DNA of 64,000 nt from Prevotellaceae bacterium UBA4359 (GTDB lineage Bacteria; Bacteroidota; Bacteroidia; Bacteroidales; Bacteroidaceae), in the NCBI GenBank assembly GCA_002393555.1, contig DGSP01000025.1, forward strand, positions 60,663-124,662. The letters run 5' to 3'. Shown piece after piece: positions 25,230 to 34,247 of this stretch; positions within the stretch are counted from its first letter, which is position 1; each line of letters starts with the position of its first letter. The position numbers and the translations under genes were made by a program. Under the pieces are notes generated by a model. That model made no database searches. It was not told the DNA's origin and saw only the letters and a program-made list of their open reading frames with translations.

Positions 25230-26192
25230 TTATCTATTCTTATAATATATGACCAACGTCAATAATACACCCACAGGTGCCATCAGAATCGTCAAAAACT
25301 TCAAAGGAGAGTTCCTCAACCAATCTTTATCCTTCGAAATTATACATGCACTGACATAATGCGCACAAAGACGTAATTTGTTTGCCAAACTATTATGTCT
25401 CAACTTCATGGACATTATGCGGTGCTTTGCATAACTCTTAGGGCTATTCATGTATTGTCGCCAAATGCCTTGACTCATTGAGTCTTTTCCAACCTGATAC
25501 TCAACCCAACAAAGATTGTCATTGATGACAAGCATCGGATAGCGATCAAGAACCTGCATCATCATATACCATGGATTGAAATTTTTCTCTCCTTCAAAAC
25601 CCTCCATCGGTGCCACCTTCTTCATCAAATCCGTCCGCATCACCTCCTTGGTGTCACCAGGATGTTTTAGATCCATTTCATTACATTCCAGAAGTTCATC
25701 AGGGAAGTACCCACCAATTGGTTTTCCATCCACCACATTGAAATCAAGCCCAAGGATACCACAATAGTCCTTTTCCACAGGTCTCGATTTCCATACACTC
25801 ACAATCTTCTCAACTGCATCATCGGGCATATAATCATCGCTATCAATACAAACACAAAGTTCTGTCTTGATCGTTGTATATGCCACATTATATCCCGTGT
25901 AAAGTCCTCCATTAGGTTTGTAAACGTATTCTATCTTAAATTGAGAGGTTCTTATCACAAAATGGTTCTCATCTTCACCATCAAGTTTTCTTCCCATCCA
26001 ATCAAAACACAATCCTTTTTCGACAGTCTTCCCACCAAGACTCTCCACCCATTCCCTTGAACCATCTGTGCTTCCGTCATCAATAATCAACCAATCAAAA
26101 TCGTCACATGTTTGACGGCACAAAGACTCATACGTTCGAGGTAACGTATGTTTCCGATTATATGTTGGAGTAAATATGGTTATAGTTTTCAT
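25230..26192 (-). CDS. GT2 glycosyltransferase
   Basis: The 320-aa GT-A enzyme has ITIFTPTYNRKHTLPRTYESL, FDWLIIDDGSTDGSREWV, and the metal/nucleotide-binding CVCIDSDDYMPDDA near residue 112. An insert at about 62-80 (KGLCFDWMGRKLDGEDE) separates the two halves of the fold. A hydrophobic C-terminal helix (FLTILMAPVGVLLTLVIYY) suggests membrane attachment. Close in style to the GT2 at 32383-33273. Donor unknown. Confidence 0.85.
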   Translation of the reverse strand: MKTITIFTPTYNRKHTLPRTYESLCRQTCDDFDWLIIDDGSTDGSREWVESLGGKTVEKGLCFDWMGRKLDGEDENHFVIRTSQFKIEYVYKPNGGLYTGYNVAYTTIKTELCVCIDSDDYMPDDAVEKIVSVWKSRPVEKDYCGILGLDFNVVDGKPIGGYFPDELLECNEMDLKHPGDTKEVMRTDLMKKVAPMEGFEGEKNFNPWYMMMQVLDRYPMLVINDNLCWVEYQVGKDSMSQGIWRQYMNSPKSYAKHRIMSMKLRHNSLANKLRLCAHYVSACIISKDKDWLRNSPLKFLTILMAPVGVLLTLVIYYKNR

Positions 26193-26222
26193 TTAGTCAC
26201 TAAAGAACATCTTATCAACACC

Positions 26223-27425
26223 CTATCCTAATGTACCCATAAAATACATAATCATCGTGAACCCCATGTGAGCCATCAATATCAGCCCCGCCTTCTTATC
26301 TTGATCCTCCCAAATATGCAAACGTATGACACCATACGCTAACACCAAAGGATAAATAAACCAACTCAAATATGCAAAACGATTCGAGAAAGCAGCCTTA
26401 ATTACCATCACCCAAAATGCATTAGTCAGCAAATACACTATTGATATTACATTGAAGACCCGCATGCTTTGAGCGTCAGCAAGAAGGCCTGCACCATACA
26501 CACCGCTTTCCTCTTCTTCCAAGGTTTTTCCTCCCCCTATCGACTCACGTTTCTTATCTATACATTTCTGCACGTACCAAATCAACCACACAGGCATTGC
26601 ACTATACAACAAAAAGTCCCATCGGAAACCCGTATGAGAGAAGTTACCATATTTAGCATTGTCTCCAGACATATATGCCTCTGCACGGTCATCAAATCCC
26701 ATACTCATAAAGAAATTGGAAATCGGTCCTCCTGCCACCAAAGACAGAGGAACACTCACCAACCAAAACATTAAAGCAATCTTCGGTTTCTTAATGAAGA
26801 ACAATGCACCAACCAAGGCTGCGATAGGAAGCAATGTACTTTTGTGAATACCCAATGCCAAGAAACACATAACCGCTGTAACAAAATAGTTCTTATCTTT
26901 CGCAGCAAATACAATTGCCAAAGTTACGATTGAGCATGCTAAACCATTACGGATGCCATTTACGCCATATGTAAAGACAGAAAATGCACTCAAGCCAAAT
27001 AGCATCGCCAACCAAGCATTTTCCCAAAGCGCCTTTTTATATGCCCAGAACATCAGTCCTAAATAGCCTATCTCTATAATTAAGAAATACACATTCACCG
27101 AAAACCCCATGGAGCGGCACCAAGTCCGGAACAAAGCAAACAGCCATTCCTTATGATAATCTATTTCACCAAATATCGGCAAGGTTCTCGCATAAGTTGC
27201 AGCATAATTAACTGTATCTCCAAATCTATAGTTCACAGGCCTAAGACCGATAATAATAATGTATACGCATATCATTATTAGTGCTGGCGCCATCGAGTTT
27301 TTACTCAACAATTTATCACAATTATTTGAACCAGAATAATTGAAAAAAGTAAATATGCATATTAAGAATGTCACCCAATAAAACATCTGGATGATCAATT
27401 CCGCAGGTATTGGTATCGCAGTCAT
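26223..27425 (-). CDS. EpsG-family polysaccharide polymerase (Wzy-like)
   Basis: The 400-aa protein has about ten membrane helices. EpsG-family landmarks are VFTYGVNGIRNGLACSI, FLALGIHKSTLLPIAALVG and FSNRFAYLSWFIYPL. It should polymerise undecaprenyl-linked repeat units on the periplasmic side. The ATG overlaps the upstream stop by one base (TAATG). It implies Wzy-dependent assembly, which normally needs a Wzx flippase; none was found in the window. Confidence 0.85.
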   Translation of the reverse strand: MTAIPIPAELIIQMFYWVTFLICIFTFFNYSGSNNCDKLLSKNSMAPALIMICVYIIIIGLRPVNYRFGDTVNYAATYARTLPIFGEIDYHKEWLFALFRTWCRSMGFSVNVYFLIIEIGYLGLMFWAYKKALWENAWLAMLFGLSAFSVFTYGVNGIRNGLACSIVTLAIVFAAKDKNYFVTAVMCFLALGIHKSTLLPIAALVGALFFIKKPKIALMFWLVSVPLSLVAGGPISNFFMSMGFDDRAEAYMSGDNAKYGNFSHTGFRWDFLLYSAMPVWLIWYVQKCIDKKRESIGGGKTLEEEESGVYGAGLLADAQSMRVFNVISIVYLLTNAFWVMVIKAAFSNRFAYLSWFIYPLVLAYGVIRLHIWEDQDKKAGLILMAHMGFTMIMYFMGTLG

Positions 27426-28129
27426 TAATAAATCTTCATGAATTTGTTCAATATTCTATGCAATGGTCTTGTCAATTTCATCTTCCATGCAGCCTTTTTC
27501 CCGTGAGGAGATTTACTAAACCAATGGATGGAGATGGTATTTGTTGTCTTGCTCAGTTCCCCCGTTGCATCACGGAATGGACACATATAGTCAATAGGTA
27601 AAATCACAGCATCAGAAATCTCCTGTTTGGTTCCGTCTTGTTGCAATCCGAATGGCAACAATGCTTTCGTGTTCAACTGCGGACATCCTTGCATCCGTTC
27701 ATACATATATTCCCCATCTACCACCAGACCATCGTATTGACTCAACATAGCCCTCACCGCAGGATGATGTGCCTCCGCCGCAAATCCCAAGCCTGTATTC
27801 AAATAATCTGGAGTTTCCCAACCAAAATAGGCTCGATGTGACTCCAACAGATCAACTGGCTTCTTCACCACCTCCACATCCGTATCAAAATACAATCCGC
27901 CCTCACGTTCAACCACATAAAGCCTCACAAAATCGCTCAAATATGCCCATTGCTGATGCTCATAACAGTATTTCGTGTATGGGGTTGCATTGATATCGAA
28001 GTTCTGCTCATTCCATTCCTTAATTTCATAGTCAGGAAAAAACTTTTCCCAACTCGCCTTACACTTCTGTGCCAATTTAGGTAACGGCTTTCCCCCAAAC
28101 CAACAATAATGTATGATTTTAGGAATCAT
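27425..28129 (-). CDS. GT32-type (DXD) capsular glycosyltransferase
   Basis: The protein is 234 aa from the ATG at 28129 (IPKIIHYCWFGGKPLP), the typical start of Gly_transf_sug/OCH1-like enzymes. The frame extends to 28207, but that extension would overlap the ATPase gene and has no family support. WAYLSDFVRLYVVEREGG leads into the DXD motif (LYFDTDVEV), and NTISIHWFSKSP is the usual C-terminal block. The gene lies just past the inserted ATPase module, whose left repeat (28135-28156) ends six bases upstream of this start codon. Confidence 0.85.
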   Translation of the reverse strand: MIPKIIHYCWFGGKPLPKLAQKCKASWEKFFPDYEIKEWNEQNFDINATPYTKYCYEHQQWAYLSDFVRLYVVEREGGLYFDTDVEVVKKPVDLLESHRAYFGWETPDYLNTGLGFAAEAHHPAVRAMLSQYDGLVVDGEYMYERMQGCPQLNTKALLPFGLQQDGTKQEISDAVILPIDYMCPFRDATGELSKTTNTISIHWFSKSPHGKKAAWKMKLTRPLHRILNKFMKIY

Positions 28130-28134
28130 GTTTC

Positions 28135-28156
28135 CCCACAGATTACTCGGATGAAC
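28135..28156. repeat. Left 22-bp direct repeat bounding the ATPase module
   Basis: CCCACAGATTACTC, one base, then GATGAAC. The same 22 bases occur at 29432-29453 in the same orientation with one difference (G for A). Confidence 0.8.
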
Positions 28157-28188
28157 CAGATGCTGGATTATACAAAGTACTATTTGAA

Positions 28189-29319
28189 CTATAGCCTCTC
28201 CATCCAATGTGAAAAGAACACGTCACTAACAGTATATGTCGTACCATTCAGCCCTACATCATCGTTTAATAATCCTTTTTCAACAAGTGCTTCTGCTAAT
28301 CGCCGCGACACAGAAGGGGATCCTATCTTATTGCGTTTCAGGAATGCAGATGCTGTTATCTGCCTGACGCTACCTTCTTTTGCCACTGCTATCAGATAGT
28401 TCCACTGCTTGTCTGTTAGCATTTGACGATATTGAAGATAGACAGCCTCCCCCTGTCTCATTAACTGTTCACACGAAACCTTTACTACGTCAAGAGTGAC
28501 ATCCTCATCACCATTGGCAAAGATAGTATGACAAAGTTGTTGAGTATAATAGGTATGACGCCTGGTCCATTCCAAGATGAACTGGATAGCATCATCGCCA
28601 ATTTTTCGCCCATTTACATTAAACAGGTGACGTATGAATTGAGTATATGCCGTTTCTGAAATCTTTTCTAAGGAGATAAACGTTGTGCTGGAATAAAACG
28701 GTTTCTTTTCGTTAGCAAAAATATCAGCCATCAGGTGTTTCTTACTTCCACAGAAAATGAAGGTCAGATTCTGAGTCTGTTGAATATAGGAGCGCAACAA
28801 GGCTTCCATGTTTTTTTCAGGATAATCACGAATCTGCTGAAATTCATCGATAGCCACAATGACAGGAACCTCTTGTGCATCAAGAAAATCGAACAAGCCA
28901 CGTAAGGTATATTCCTTTTCATGCATTGTCTGATAAGCAATCTGCAACTGTGGTTCACCTGTAATTGTGTCAAATGAAAGTTGTGGACGTAAAGACTTGA
29001 TAAATGAAATCAACTTTTCTCCGATGGAAGATTTTGGTTGAAACGCTTTCATCGCTGCTTCCGCCAATAACTTAATGAAATCATCAATCGAGCGCGAAGC
29101 ATAGATGTCCACATAAATAGTTTGTCGGTTCAGTCCCGTTTCATGAAGCTCATCAAACAGGCGAAGTATTAGCCCCGTCTTTCCCATACGCCGTTGAGAA
29201 ATGAGTGTCATGTCTGTGTGATTGATGCATCCCTGCACCATCAACCGCAATTCTTTTTCACGATCACAAAATAAATCTTTTGATTCGTATGGTTTGATTA
29301 CAAACGGATTCTTCATCAT
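28189..29319 (-). CDS. AAA ATPase of the archaeal-ATPase (ATPase_2) type, inserted in the operon
   Basis: The 376-aa protein has a variant Walker A, LISQRRMGKTGLILRLF (about 39-55), Walker B VPVIVAIDEFQQIRDYPE, sensor-like LTFIFCGSKKHLM, and a C-terminal winged-helix-like region (VRQITASAFLKRNKIGSPSV). Such proteins are abundant in Bacteroidetes as stand-alone, often accessory genes of unknown role. Nothing links it to sugar chemistry. It has its own consensus promoter with operator-like palindromes (29342-29395) and lies between 22-bp direct repeats. Together these point to an inserted module rather than a polysaccharide gene. Confidence 0.85.
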   Translation of the reverse strand: MMKNPFVIKPYESKDLFCDREKELRLMVQGCINHTDMTLISQRRMGKTGLILRLFDELHETGLNRQTIYVDIYASRSIDDFIKLLAEAAMKAFQPKSSIGEKLISFIKSLRPQLSFDTITGEPQLQIAYQTMHEKEYTLRGLFDFLDAQEVPVIVAIDEFQQIRDYPEKNMEALLRSYIQQTQNLTFIFCGSKKHLMADIFANEKKPFYSSTTFISLEKISETAYTQFIRHLFNVNGRKIGDDAIQFILEWTRRHTYYTQQLCHTIFANGDEDVTLDVVKVSCEQLMRQGEAVYLQYRQMLTDKQWNYLIAVAKEGSVRQITASAFLKRNKIGSPSVSRRLAEALVEKGLLNDDVGLNGTTYTVSDVFFSHWMERL

Positions 29320-29341
29320 ATTATTCTTTGTAATTAGGTTA

Positions 29342-29395
29342 CAAAGATACGGGCCTTATCGATATTACACAAAATGTGTAACACAAAATGTGTAA
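29342..29395 (-). promoter_or_regulatory. Promoter with tandem palindromic operator for the ATPase gene
   Basis: Minus-strand TTTG (29370-29373) and TATCTTTG (29342-29349) are 20 bases apart, a good Bacteroidetes promoter. The -33 box lies inside a tandem pair of the 14-mer ACACAAAATGTGTA (29367-29380, 29381-29394), each a palindrome of ACACA/TGTGT, which would suit a dimeric repressor or activator. Confidence 0.7.
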
Positions 29396-29431
29396 TACTC
29401 TTGGCTTTTTCTCCCGCATATCTCCTTTTCT

Positions 29432-29453
29432 CCCACAGATTACTCAGATGAAC
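29432..29453. repeat. Right 22-bp direct repeat bounding the ATPase module
   Basis: Matches 28135-28156 in 21 of 22 bases, same orientation. It lies 23 bases downstream of the LbH acyltransferase stop codon. Confidence 0.8.
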
Positions 29454-29475
29454 ACGGATTTAAGTGCAGGGGCTA

Positions 29476-30009
29476 TCATTTAATCCCCAATTCTTGCTTA
29501 TTTGTTACCACACTTCCATCAGGGACCTCCCTGCGTATTATACATCCGGCTCCAATCACACAATTCTTTCCAATACATGCCCCCTTCAAAATGATTACAT
29601 CAGAAGCAATCCAACAGTTATCACCTATCAAGATGGGGGCAGTGGTAAGTGCACTATCAACACCTGTTTCTGCTGAATACTTGTGGTTGTTATCAAAAAT
29701 TTTCACACCTGGGCCAAACATACAATGTTTTCCGATGGTAACATGCTCATGTGCACTAATCATACAATAGCGGTTGAAATAAGTACCCTCACCTATCTCC
29801 AACACCCCTTTACCATGCACTTCAAAATCACAATATGCAGCAAACTCACAATTTCTGCCCACTCGAATCATACCACGTTGAAAAACTTTCAGTGCACACA
29901 ACGGACTGACACGTTGCATCCAATGTACATCAAAGCGATTCCAATGCACCAACTTGTTCAGGGCAATACGCCACACATTATAGAAAATCAGAAACAATGC
30001 ACGTATCAT
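29476..30009 (-). CDS. Left-handed beta-helix O-acetyltransferase (WcaF/LbH type)
   Basis: The 177-aa protein has hexapeptide repeats from about residue 50: VLEIGEGTYFNRYCMISAH, VTIGKHCMFGPGVKIFDNN, PILIGDNCWIASDVIILKG, ACIGKNCVIGAGCIIRREV. The histidine in NNHKYS is the usual catalytic residue. It probably O-acetylates a sugar of the repeat unit using acetyl-CoA. The start overlaps the GT4 stop by four bases. The next native gene (GT32) is displaced by the ATPase insertion. Confidence 0.85.
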   Translation of the reverse strand: MIRALFLIFYNVWRIALNKLVHWNRFDVHWMQRVSPLCALKVFQRGMIRVGRNCEFAAYCDFEVHGKGVLEIGEGTYFNRYCMISAHEHVTIGKHCMFGPGVKIFDNNHKYSAETGVDSALTTAPILIGDNCWIASDVIILKGACIGKNCVIGAGCIIRREVPDGSVVTNKQELGIK

Positions 30010-31226
30010 GCCCCTGCCAACTGATAAATCTTTTCAATCTCCGCCTCATTACCATAGTCATGAGACCACAAATAGCCAACAATTCTGTCCTGCAGCCCAT
30101 TGTCTCCAATAAAGGTCGCGATACCTTTGGCACAATCGTCTATCTCCATCGGAACAATCACGCCATCCACTCCACTGTGAATCTGGGATGCAGCCGTCGG
30201 ATAATTCGACACCACCACAGGCTTACACAATATTTGGGCCTCCCGCACCGTAATAGACTTCCCTTCATAGCGGCTGGGCTGTACATAGACATCACAAGCC
30301 TTGATATACGGGTATGGATTGGCACGTTTGCCCAAAATCGTCACGTACTCCTGCATTCCCTCTTCCTCAATATTCTCCACAATTTTTCTTTCATCACCAA
30401 GCCCTATGATGTACCAATGCACTCGAGAAGGTTGTTCCGATGCAGAAAGAATCTCCTGAATCCTACGGCAAATCGTTCCCACTTGGTCAAACCGCTTTTG
30501 ATAACTGAATCTACCAATTGACAACAAATTGACACAATCTTCTTTCTGAAGCATATCTGTCGGGGCGAACTCATCTGCTCTTTTGCGAATGAAAGACGGA
30601 CAAAGAATATTTTCTATCGGTATAATTTTTTCTTTCAGCGTCGGGAATGTCTCCACAAATTTCTTCCCTACCTCATCACTAATAGTTGCAATATGGTCAA
30701 GCCGCTCCCATACAGGTAATTCTCGTTTCACATCCACATACACTGTCGAATAGTCCGTATGAATCCATCCAACCTTTTTCTTCGCCTTCACTTTACTTAA
30801 AACATAATTGTGTGGCATCAAAAAGGATATCGCCAAGTCATACTCCACTTTTGGTTGAATCTTCGGCATAAACGGTTCCACACAGTCCGCGATTCTCGTA
30901 AAAATACGAATGTCATCCTTCCCCTTTGGTACAGGACTTCGATTCACCGTTTTCTTTGCCCACCATCGTCCCAAAGCCACACCTAAGTTACCTGATTTCA
31001 AACATTCTTTTATAGGTCGTTCTATTGTCTTATAAGTGGTCACCTCAGGCAACAAACGGACCTTACCCTTTGGAATATATTGCATCAATTCCCCTCGATG
31101 GTCGTAGATGAACACGTCCACATCCACCCTATTGGGGTCAACGCTCTGCAGAAGCCCGAGCAGAGCACTTTCTGCTCCCCCCAACTCCATATAGTGCATC
31201 AATATCAGAATCCGTGGTTTCTTCAT
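30006..31226 (-). CDS. GT4 glycosyltransferase
   Basis: The 406-aa GT-B protein starts ILILMHYMELGGAESALLGL with the glycine loop. It shows LLSIGRFSYQKRFDQVGTIC with donor-phosphate-binding Arg/Lys, and the EX7E motif in SRYEGKSITVREAQ. VGWIHTDYSTVYVDVKRELP resembles the acceptor-side motif found in the GT4 enzymes at 36087 and 37193. ATGA overlaps on both ends show tight coupling. Linkage unknown. Confidence 0.85.
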   Translation of the reverse strand: MKKPRILILMHYMELGGAESALLGLLQSVDPNRVDVDVFIYDHRGELMQYIPKGKVRLLPEVTTYKTIERPIKECLKSGNLGVALGRWWAKKTVNRSPVPKGKDDIRIFTRIADCVEPFMPKIQPKVEYDLAISFLMPHNYVLSKVKAKKKVGWIHTDYSTVYVDVKRELPVWERLDHIATISDEVGKKFVETFPTLKEKIIPIENILCPSFIRKRADEFAPTDMLQKEDCVNLLSIGRFSYQKRFDQVGTICRRIQEILSASEQPSRVHWYIIGLGDERKIVENIEEEGMQEYVTILGKRANPYPYIKACDVYVQPSRYEGKSITVREAQILCKPVVVSNYPTAASQIHSGVDGVIVPMEIDDCAKGIATFIGDNGLQDRIVGYLWSHDYGNEAEIEKIYQLAGA

Positions 31227-32386
31227 CTTTCGTTCTTCGGCAAACCTAAAATGGATTGAATCTGATACACCTTTCCTATATAATTGGACATCATCTTTGC
31301 ATAATGCTCCTTAATATCCGCCTCATGATCCATCATCCACTGAAACCCTTTCACCAATTCATTTTCATGTGTCAACGACTGCACTGGTAGTACATAATTT
31401 TCTTCTGTTCCAAAGATATCTTTTGCAATTCCTCGTGCTTTTACAGAATAGCCCACCACCAAAGTCGGCACTTGTGTAGAATATGCCGCAATGCTGGCAT
31501 GGGTTCGAGCAACCACCATAAATCGGCAACGAGCAATATAACCTTTCAGTTCCTCCGCATTATGGTCTTCAATCATGACCATCCTGCCTGTATCCTTAAA
31601 CATTTCATATAGTTGCGATAGAGGCTTTCGGTCATCATTATGACTCCACACCACATGAGGTATCAGTGCCACCTGCATGTCGGTTTCATCGACAATATAT
31701 CTCACCAGATTCACATAGTTCAGCAATGCCATACCTTGACTCTTTTCATACCCTATAATCATAGGACTCACATTGATGCCCACTGTATTGCCTTCCACAA
31801 AGCCATCAGGCAAAGGTAAATCTTTTCTATCAAGCACAAAGGCTGGGTCTGGCAGCAGAAAGGTTTGTGTCAATCCCTTGGCCAATAGTGCCTCATACGT
31901 CAGTGATTCACGTGCCCAGATTTTATGGTAGCCACGCAAATCCTGTAACATCCGTTCATCTATATTGTCAGGTTCCACTGACGCTCCCCACAAAATGCGC
32001 TTTACTTTAGCCTTATCTAACAAATCATTAACCAAATATATATAAAGGGGATGGCCATAGCAATAATTATCACCGCCTATGCTAAAAAAATAATTTGCCG
32101 TTATCGATTCCTTTACAATGTGTTGAAAAACAAGTTCATCAAAAGCATTATTCTCTCCTCCAACATAAGTCTTAAAAAATGCTTTCAGATAATGAATACT
32201 GATTCTCTTTATCGGATGTACTGCTGCATCTATACAACAAATTTTGTCAAGTTCGACTCGTTTATCTTCTTCTACACAATTAGAATACAAAGTTGCATTA
32301 CCATTCATCAATTTTATTGTACCGCGTACAATCGCCTCACAGCCATGATTTCCACTTCCTCCATGAGGATACATAACATATGTCAT
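31223..32386 (-). CDS. Polysaccharide pyruvyl transferase family protein (CsaB-like)
   Basis: The 387-aa protein begins MTYVMYPHGGSGNHGCEAI, the GNxG loop of the PS_pyruv_trans family. YFFSIGGDNYCYG, ILWGASVEPDNI, WARESLTYEALLAKG and FMVVARTHASIAAYSTQVP follow, the last with the conserved RxHxxI histidine. It would add a pyruvate ketal from phosphoenolpyruvate to a sugar, giving the glycan negative charge. It overlaps both neighbours by four bases. Confidence 0.85.
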   Translation of the reverse strand: MTYVMYPHGGSGNHGCEAIVRGTIKLMNGNATLYSNCVEEDKRVELDKICCIDAAVHPIKRISIHYLKAFFKTYVGGENNAFDELVFQHIVKESITANYFFSIGGDNYCYGHPLYIYLVNDLLDKAKVKRILWGASVEPDNIDERMLQDLRGYHKIWARESLTYEALLAKGLTQTFLLPDPAFVLDRKDLPLPDGFVEGNTVGINVSPMIIGYEKSQGMALLNYVNLVRYIVDETDMQVALIPHVVWSHNDDRKPLSQLYEMFKDTGRMVMIEDHNAEELKGYIARCRFMVVARTHASIAAYSTQVPTLVVGYSVKARGIAKDIFGTEENYVLPVQSLTHENELVKGFQWMMDHEADIKEHYAKMMSNYIGKVYQIQSILGLPKNER

Positions 32387-33273
32387 AGGTTCTTAAACAA
32401 ATTTCTTCTTCTCATATAATATAAGTAGCCAACAGGCAACAATATATAAGCAGAAGTAGGATAACAAGTCTTTTTTAAATAAGAAAAATCATGTTTGAGA
32501 AAACAACAAACAAGAATCTCTCTTATCAGTTTATATCTCCTCAATAAAGATGTTGTATGCTTCAATTTTATATTAAACGCCATTGCTGTACCCATCAAAT
32601 TTTTATAATACAATTTATTTCCTCCTTTTGTCAAGCCATCATTCAAATACTCGCACACATATATTTTTTCATCATAATATCGAATCTTAAAGCCATCAAG
32701 CGCTATTTGATCCCAGACAACATCTTCTGGAGTAAATGTTTCATCATGCCACACAGGGAACTCATATTTTTTCAATATCTCTGTTTTATAAATCTCTGCC
32801 ATATCAGCCTGCAGCCGAAACTTTGTACGTTCGATATAAGTACAATCGACATATGGATTTCCTCGAAAATTCGGTTCTATTATATAATCTCCGTTTTCCC
32901 TACATCGAATTCCAGATACCCCAGCAAAAGATCTATCACCTTCTATTTCCCCACACCATTTTTTCACCTTCTCTATCGCATCATCCACCAAATAATCATC
33001 AGAGTCTACAATAAAAAAGAAATCGTATTTCGCTAGTTTTACTGCTTGATTTATTGCCCTTTGCTTTCCCCCATTCTTTTCAAGTCGAATATACCGGATT
33101 TCAAAAGGACAAGCTTCCTGCAACCAAGAACGACACAATTTATTTGTTTCATCAGAAGAATTGTCATCTATGACAATCCACTCGAAATCCCAACAAGTTT
33201 GATGCTTTAAGGATTCATACAATTTCGGCAAAATATAGCCCCTATTATATGTCGGAGTAAAAACTGTTATCAT
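32383..33273 (-). CDS. GT2 glycosyltransferase
   Basis: The protein is 296 aa from the ATG at 33273 (the longer frame begins with TTG). It has ITVFTPTYNRGYILPKLYES, FEWIVIDDNSSDETNKLC and DFFFIVDSDDYLVDDAIEKV. The C-terminus is basic with a hydrophobic patch (YILLPVGYLYYMRRR). Its DNA is markedly AT-rich, like its neighbours from about 32 to 42 kb. It overlaps the next GT2 by four bases. Donor unknown. Confidence 0.85.
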   Translation of the reverse strand: MITVFTPTYNRGYILPKLYESLKHQTCWDFEWIVIDDNSSDETNKLCRSWLQEACPFEIRYIRLEKNGGKQRAINQAVKLAKYDFFFIVDSDDYLVDDAIEKVKKWCGEIEGDRSFAGVSGIRCRENGDYIIEPNFRGNPYVDCTYIERTKFRLQADMAEIYKTEILKKYEFPVWHDETFTPEDVVWDQIALDGFKIRYYDEKIYVCEYLNDGLTKGGNKLYYKNLMGTAMAFNIKLKHTTSLLRRYKLIREILVCCFLKHDFSYLKKTCYPTSAYILLPVGYLYYMRRRNLFKNL

Positions 33274-34247
33274 CGACAAAAAATCTTTTGCTTCATTTTT
33301 CCAAGCAGAGCATGCATATCATACCACTTATAAGTACATACAACCCTCGCTTTATATATCCATGGACAATAAAGCAATTGTTTTGCAACACTTACATAAT
33401 CCTTCCTTAAGACAGGATTTTGAATCGCACGCATCAATGTGATATATATCACAGGATGGTCTTTATAAAACTTCAGCACTGTCTTAACTGAATAACCATG
33501 AGCAAATAGTTCCCTTGTCACCAAAACAATTGACTCTATACATGCATAATGATGCAAAAAAGAATTTACCCCTTTATTCCCCAATGGCATAACAGTATTC
33601 AAAAGCCATAATCGGCTAAAGTAGGCATCAAATCGGCCAAGATTAAATGTATGAACAGCAGAACTCTCCACCTGACGATAATGCATAAAAACAGAATTAA
33701 CGACATTAACCCTTTTTGCAAATAAAAGGCATCGCAAAATGAAACTCAAATCTTCTGCATACTTCCGTGATGGTTCAAATTGGATGCCATACTGCTGAAC
33801 GACGCTCCGTTTGACCACAAATGAGCCCATACATGCCCTTAAATCATCTTTCAAATAGGCTAATGCATAATTGTCCGAGCAATGTATCTGGCTTCCAATT
33901 TGCATATCTCCAAGCACATAATCCCCGAAAATCATATCATTATCAGCAATACTCTCAAACATTGAAGACTCACACCAATCATCTGAGTCTATAAAATACA
34001 AATAATCTCCATTAGCACGTTCTATTCCCATATTACGAGCAATCGAAACGCCCGCATTCTTCTGATGAATAACGGTTATTCTACTATCTCTTGCAGCCCA
34101 CTCGTCACACTTTTTTTCACTTCCATCATTACTACCATCATCCACCAAAAAACATTCCCAATTCCCCATTGTTTGGTTTACGATGGAGGTAATACAATCA
34201 TCCAGATATTCAACAGAATTATAGACGGGAACAATCACACTTATCAT
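33270..34247 (-). CDS. GT2 glycosyltransferase
   Basis: The 325-aa protein has the classic GT-A start MISVIVPVYNSVEYLDDCI, ECFLVDDGSNDGSEKKC, the small-residue block NAGVSIARNMGIERA and the DXD-like YFIDSDDWCE at about 85-95. The C-terminal half includes YAEDLSFILRCL, the usual acceptor/base motif region. It is a cytoplasmic membrane-associated enzyme in the repeat-unit assembly line; donor not predictable. Confidence 0.85.
   Translation of the reverse strand: MISVIVPVYNSVEYLDDCITSIVNQTMGNWECFLVDDGSNDGSEKKCDEWAARDSRITVIHQKNAGVSIARNMGIERANGDYLYFIDSDDWCESSMFESIADNDMIFGDYVLGDMQIGSQIHCSDNYALAYLKDDLRACMGSFVVKRSVVQQYGIQFEPSRKYAEDLSFILRCLLFAKRVNVVNSVFMHYRQVESSAVHTFNLGRFDAYFSRLWLLNTVMPLGNKGVNSFLHHYACIESIVLVTRELFAHGYSVKTVLKFYKDHPVIYITLMRAIQNPVLRKDYVSVAKQLLYCPWIYKARVVCTYKWYDMHALLGKMKQKIFCR

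Noticed and set aside
28130..28207. N-terminal extension of the GT32 gene
   Set aside because: It runs through the repeat and into the ATPase gene's 3' end; family similarity starts at the ATG at 28129.
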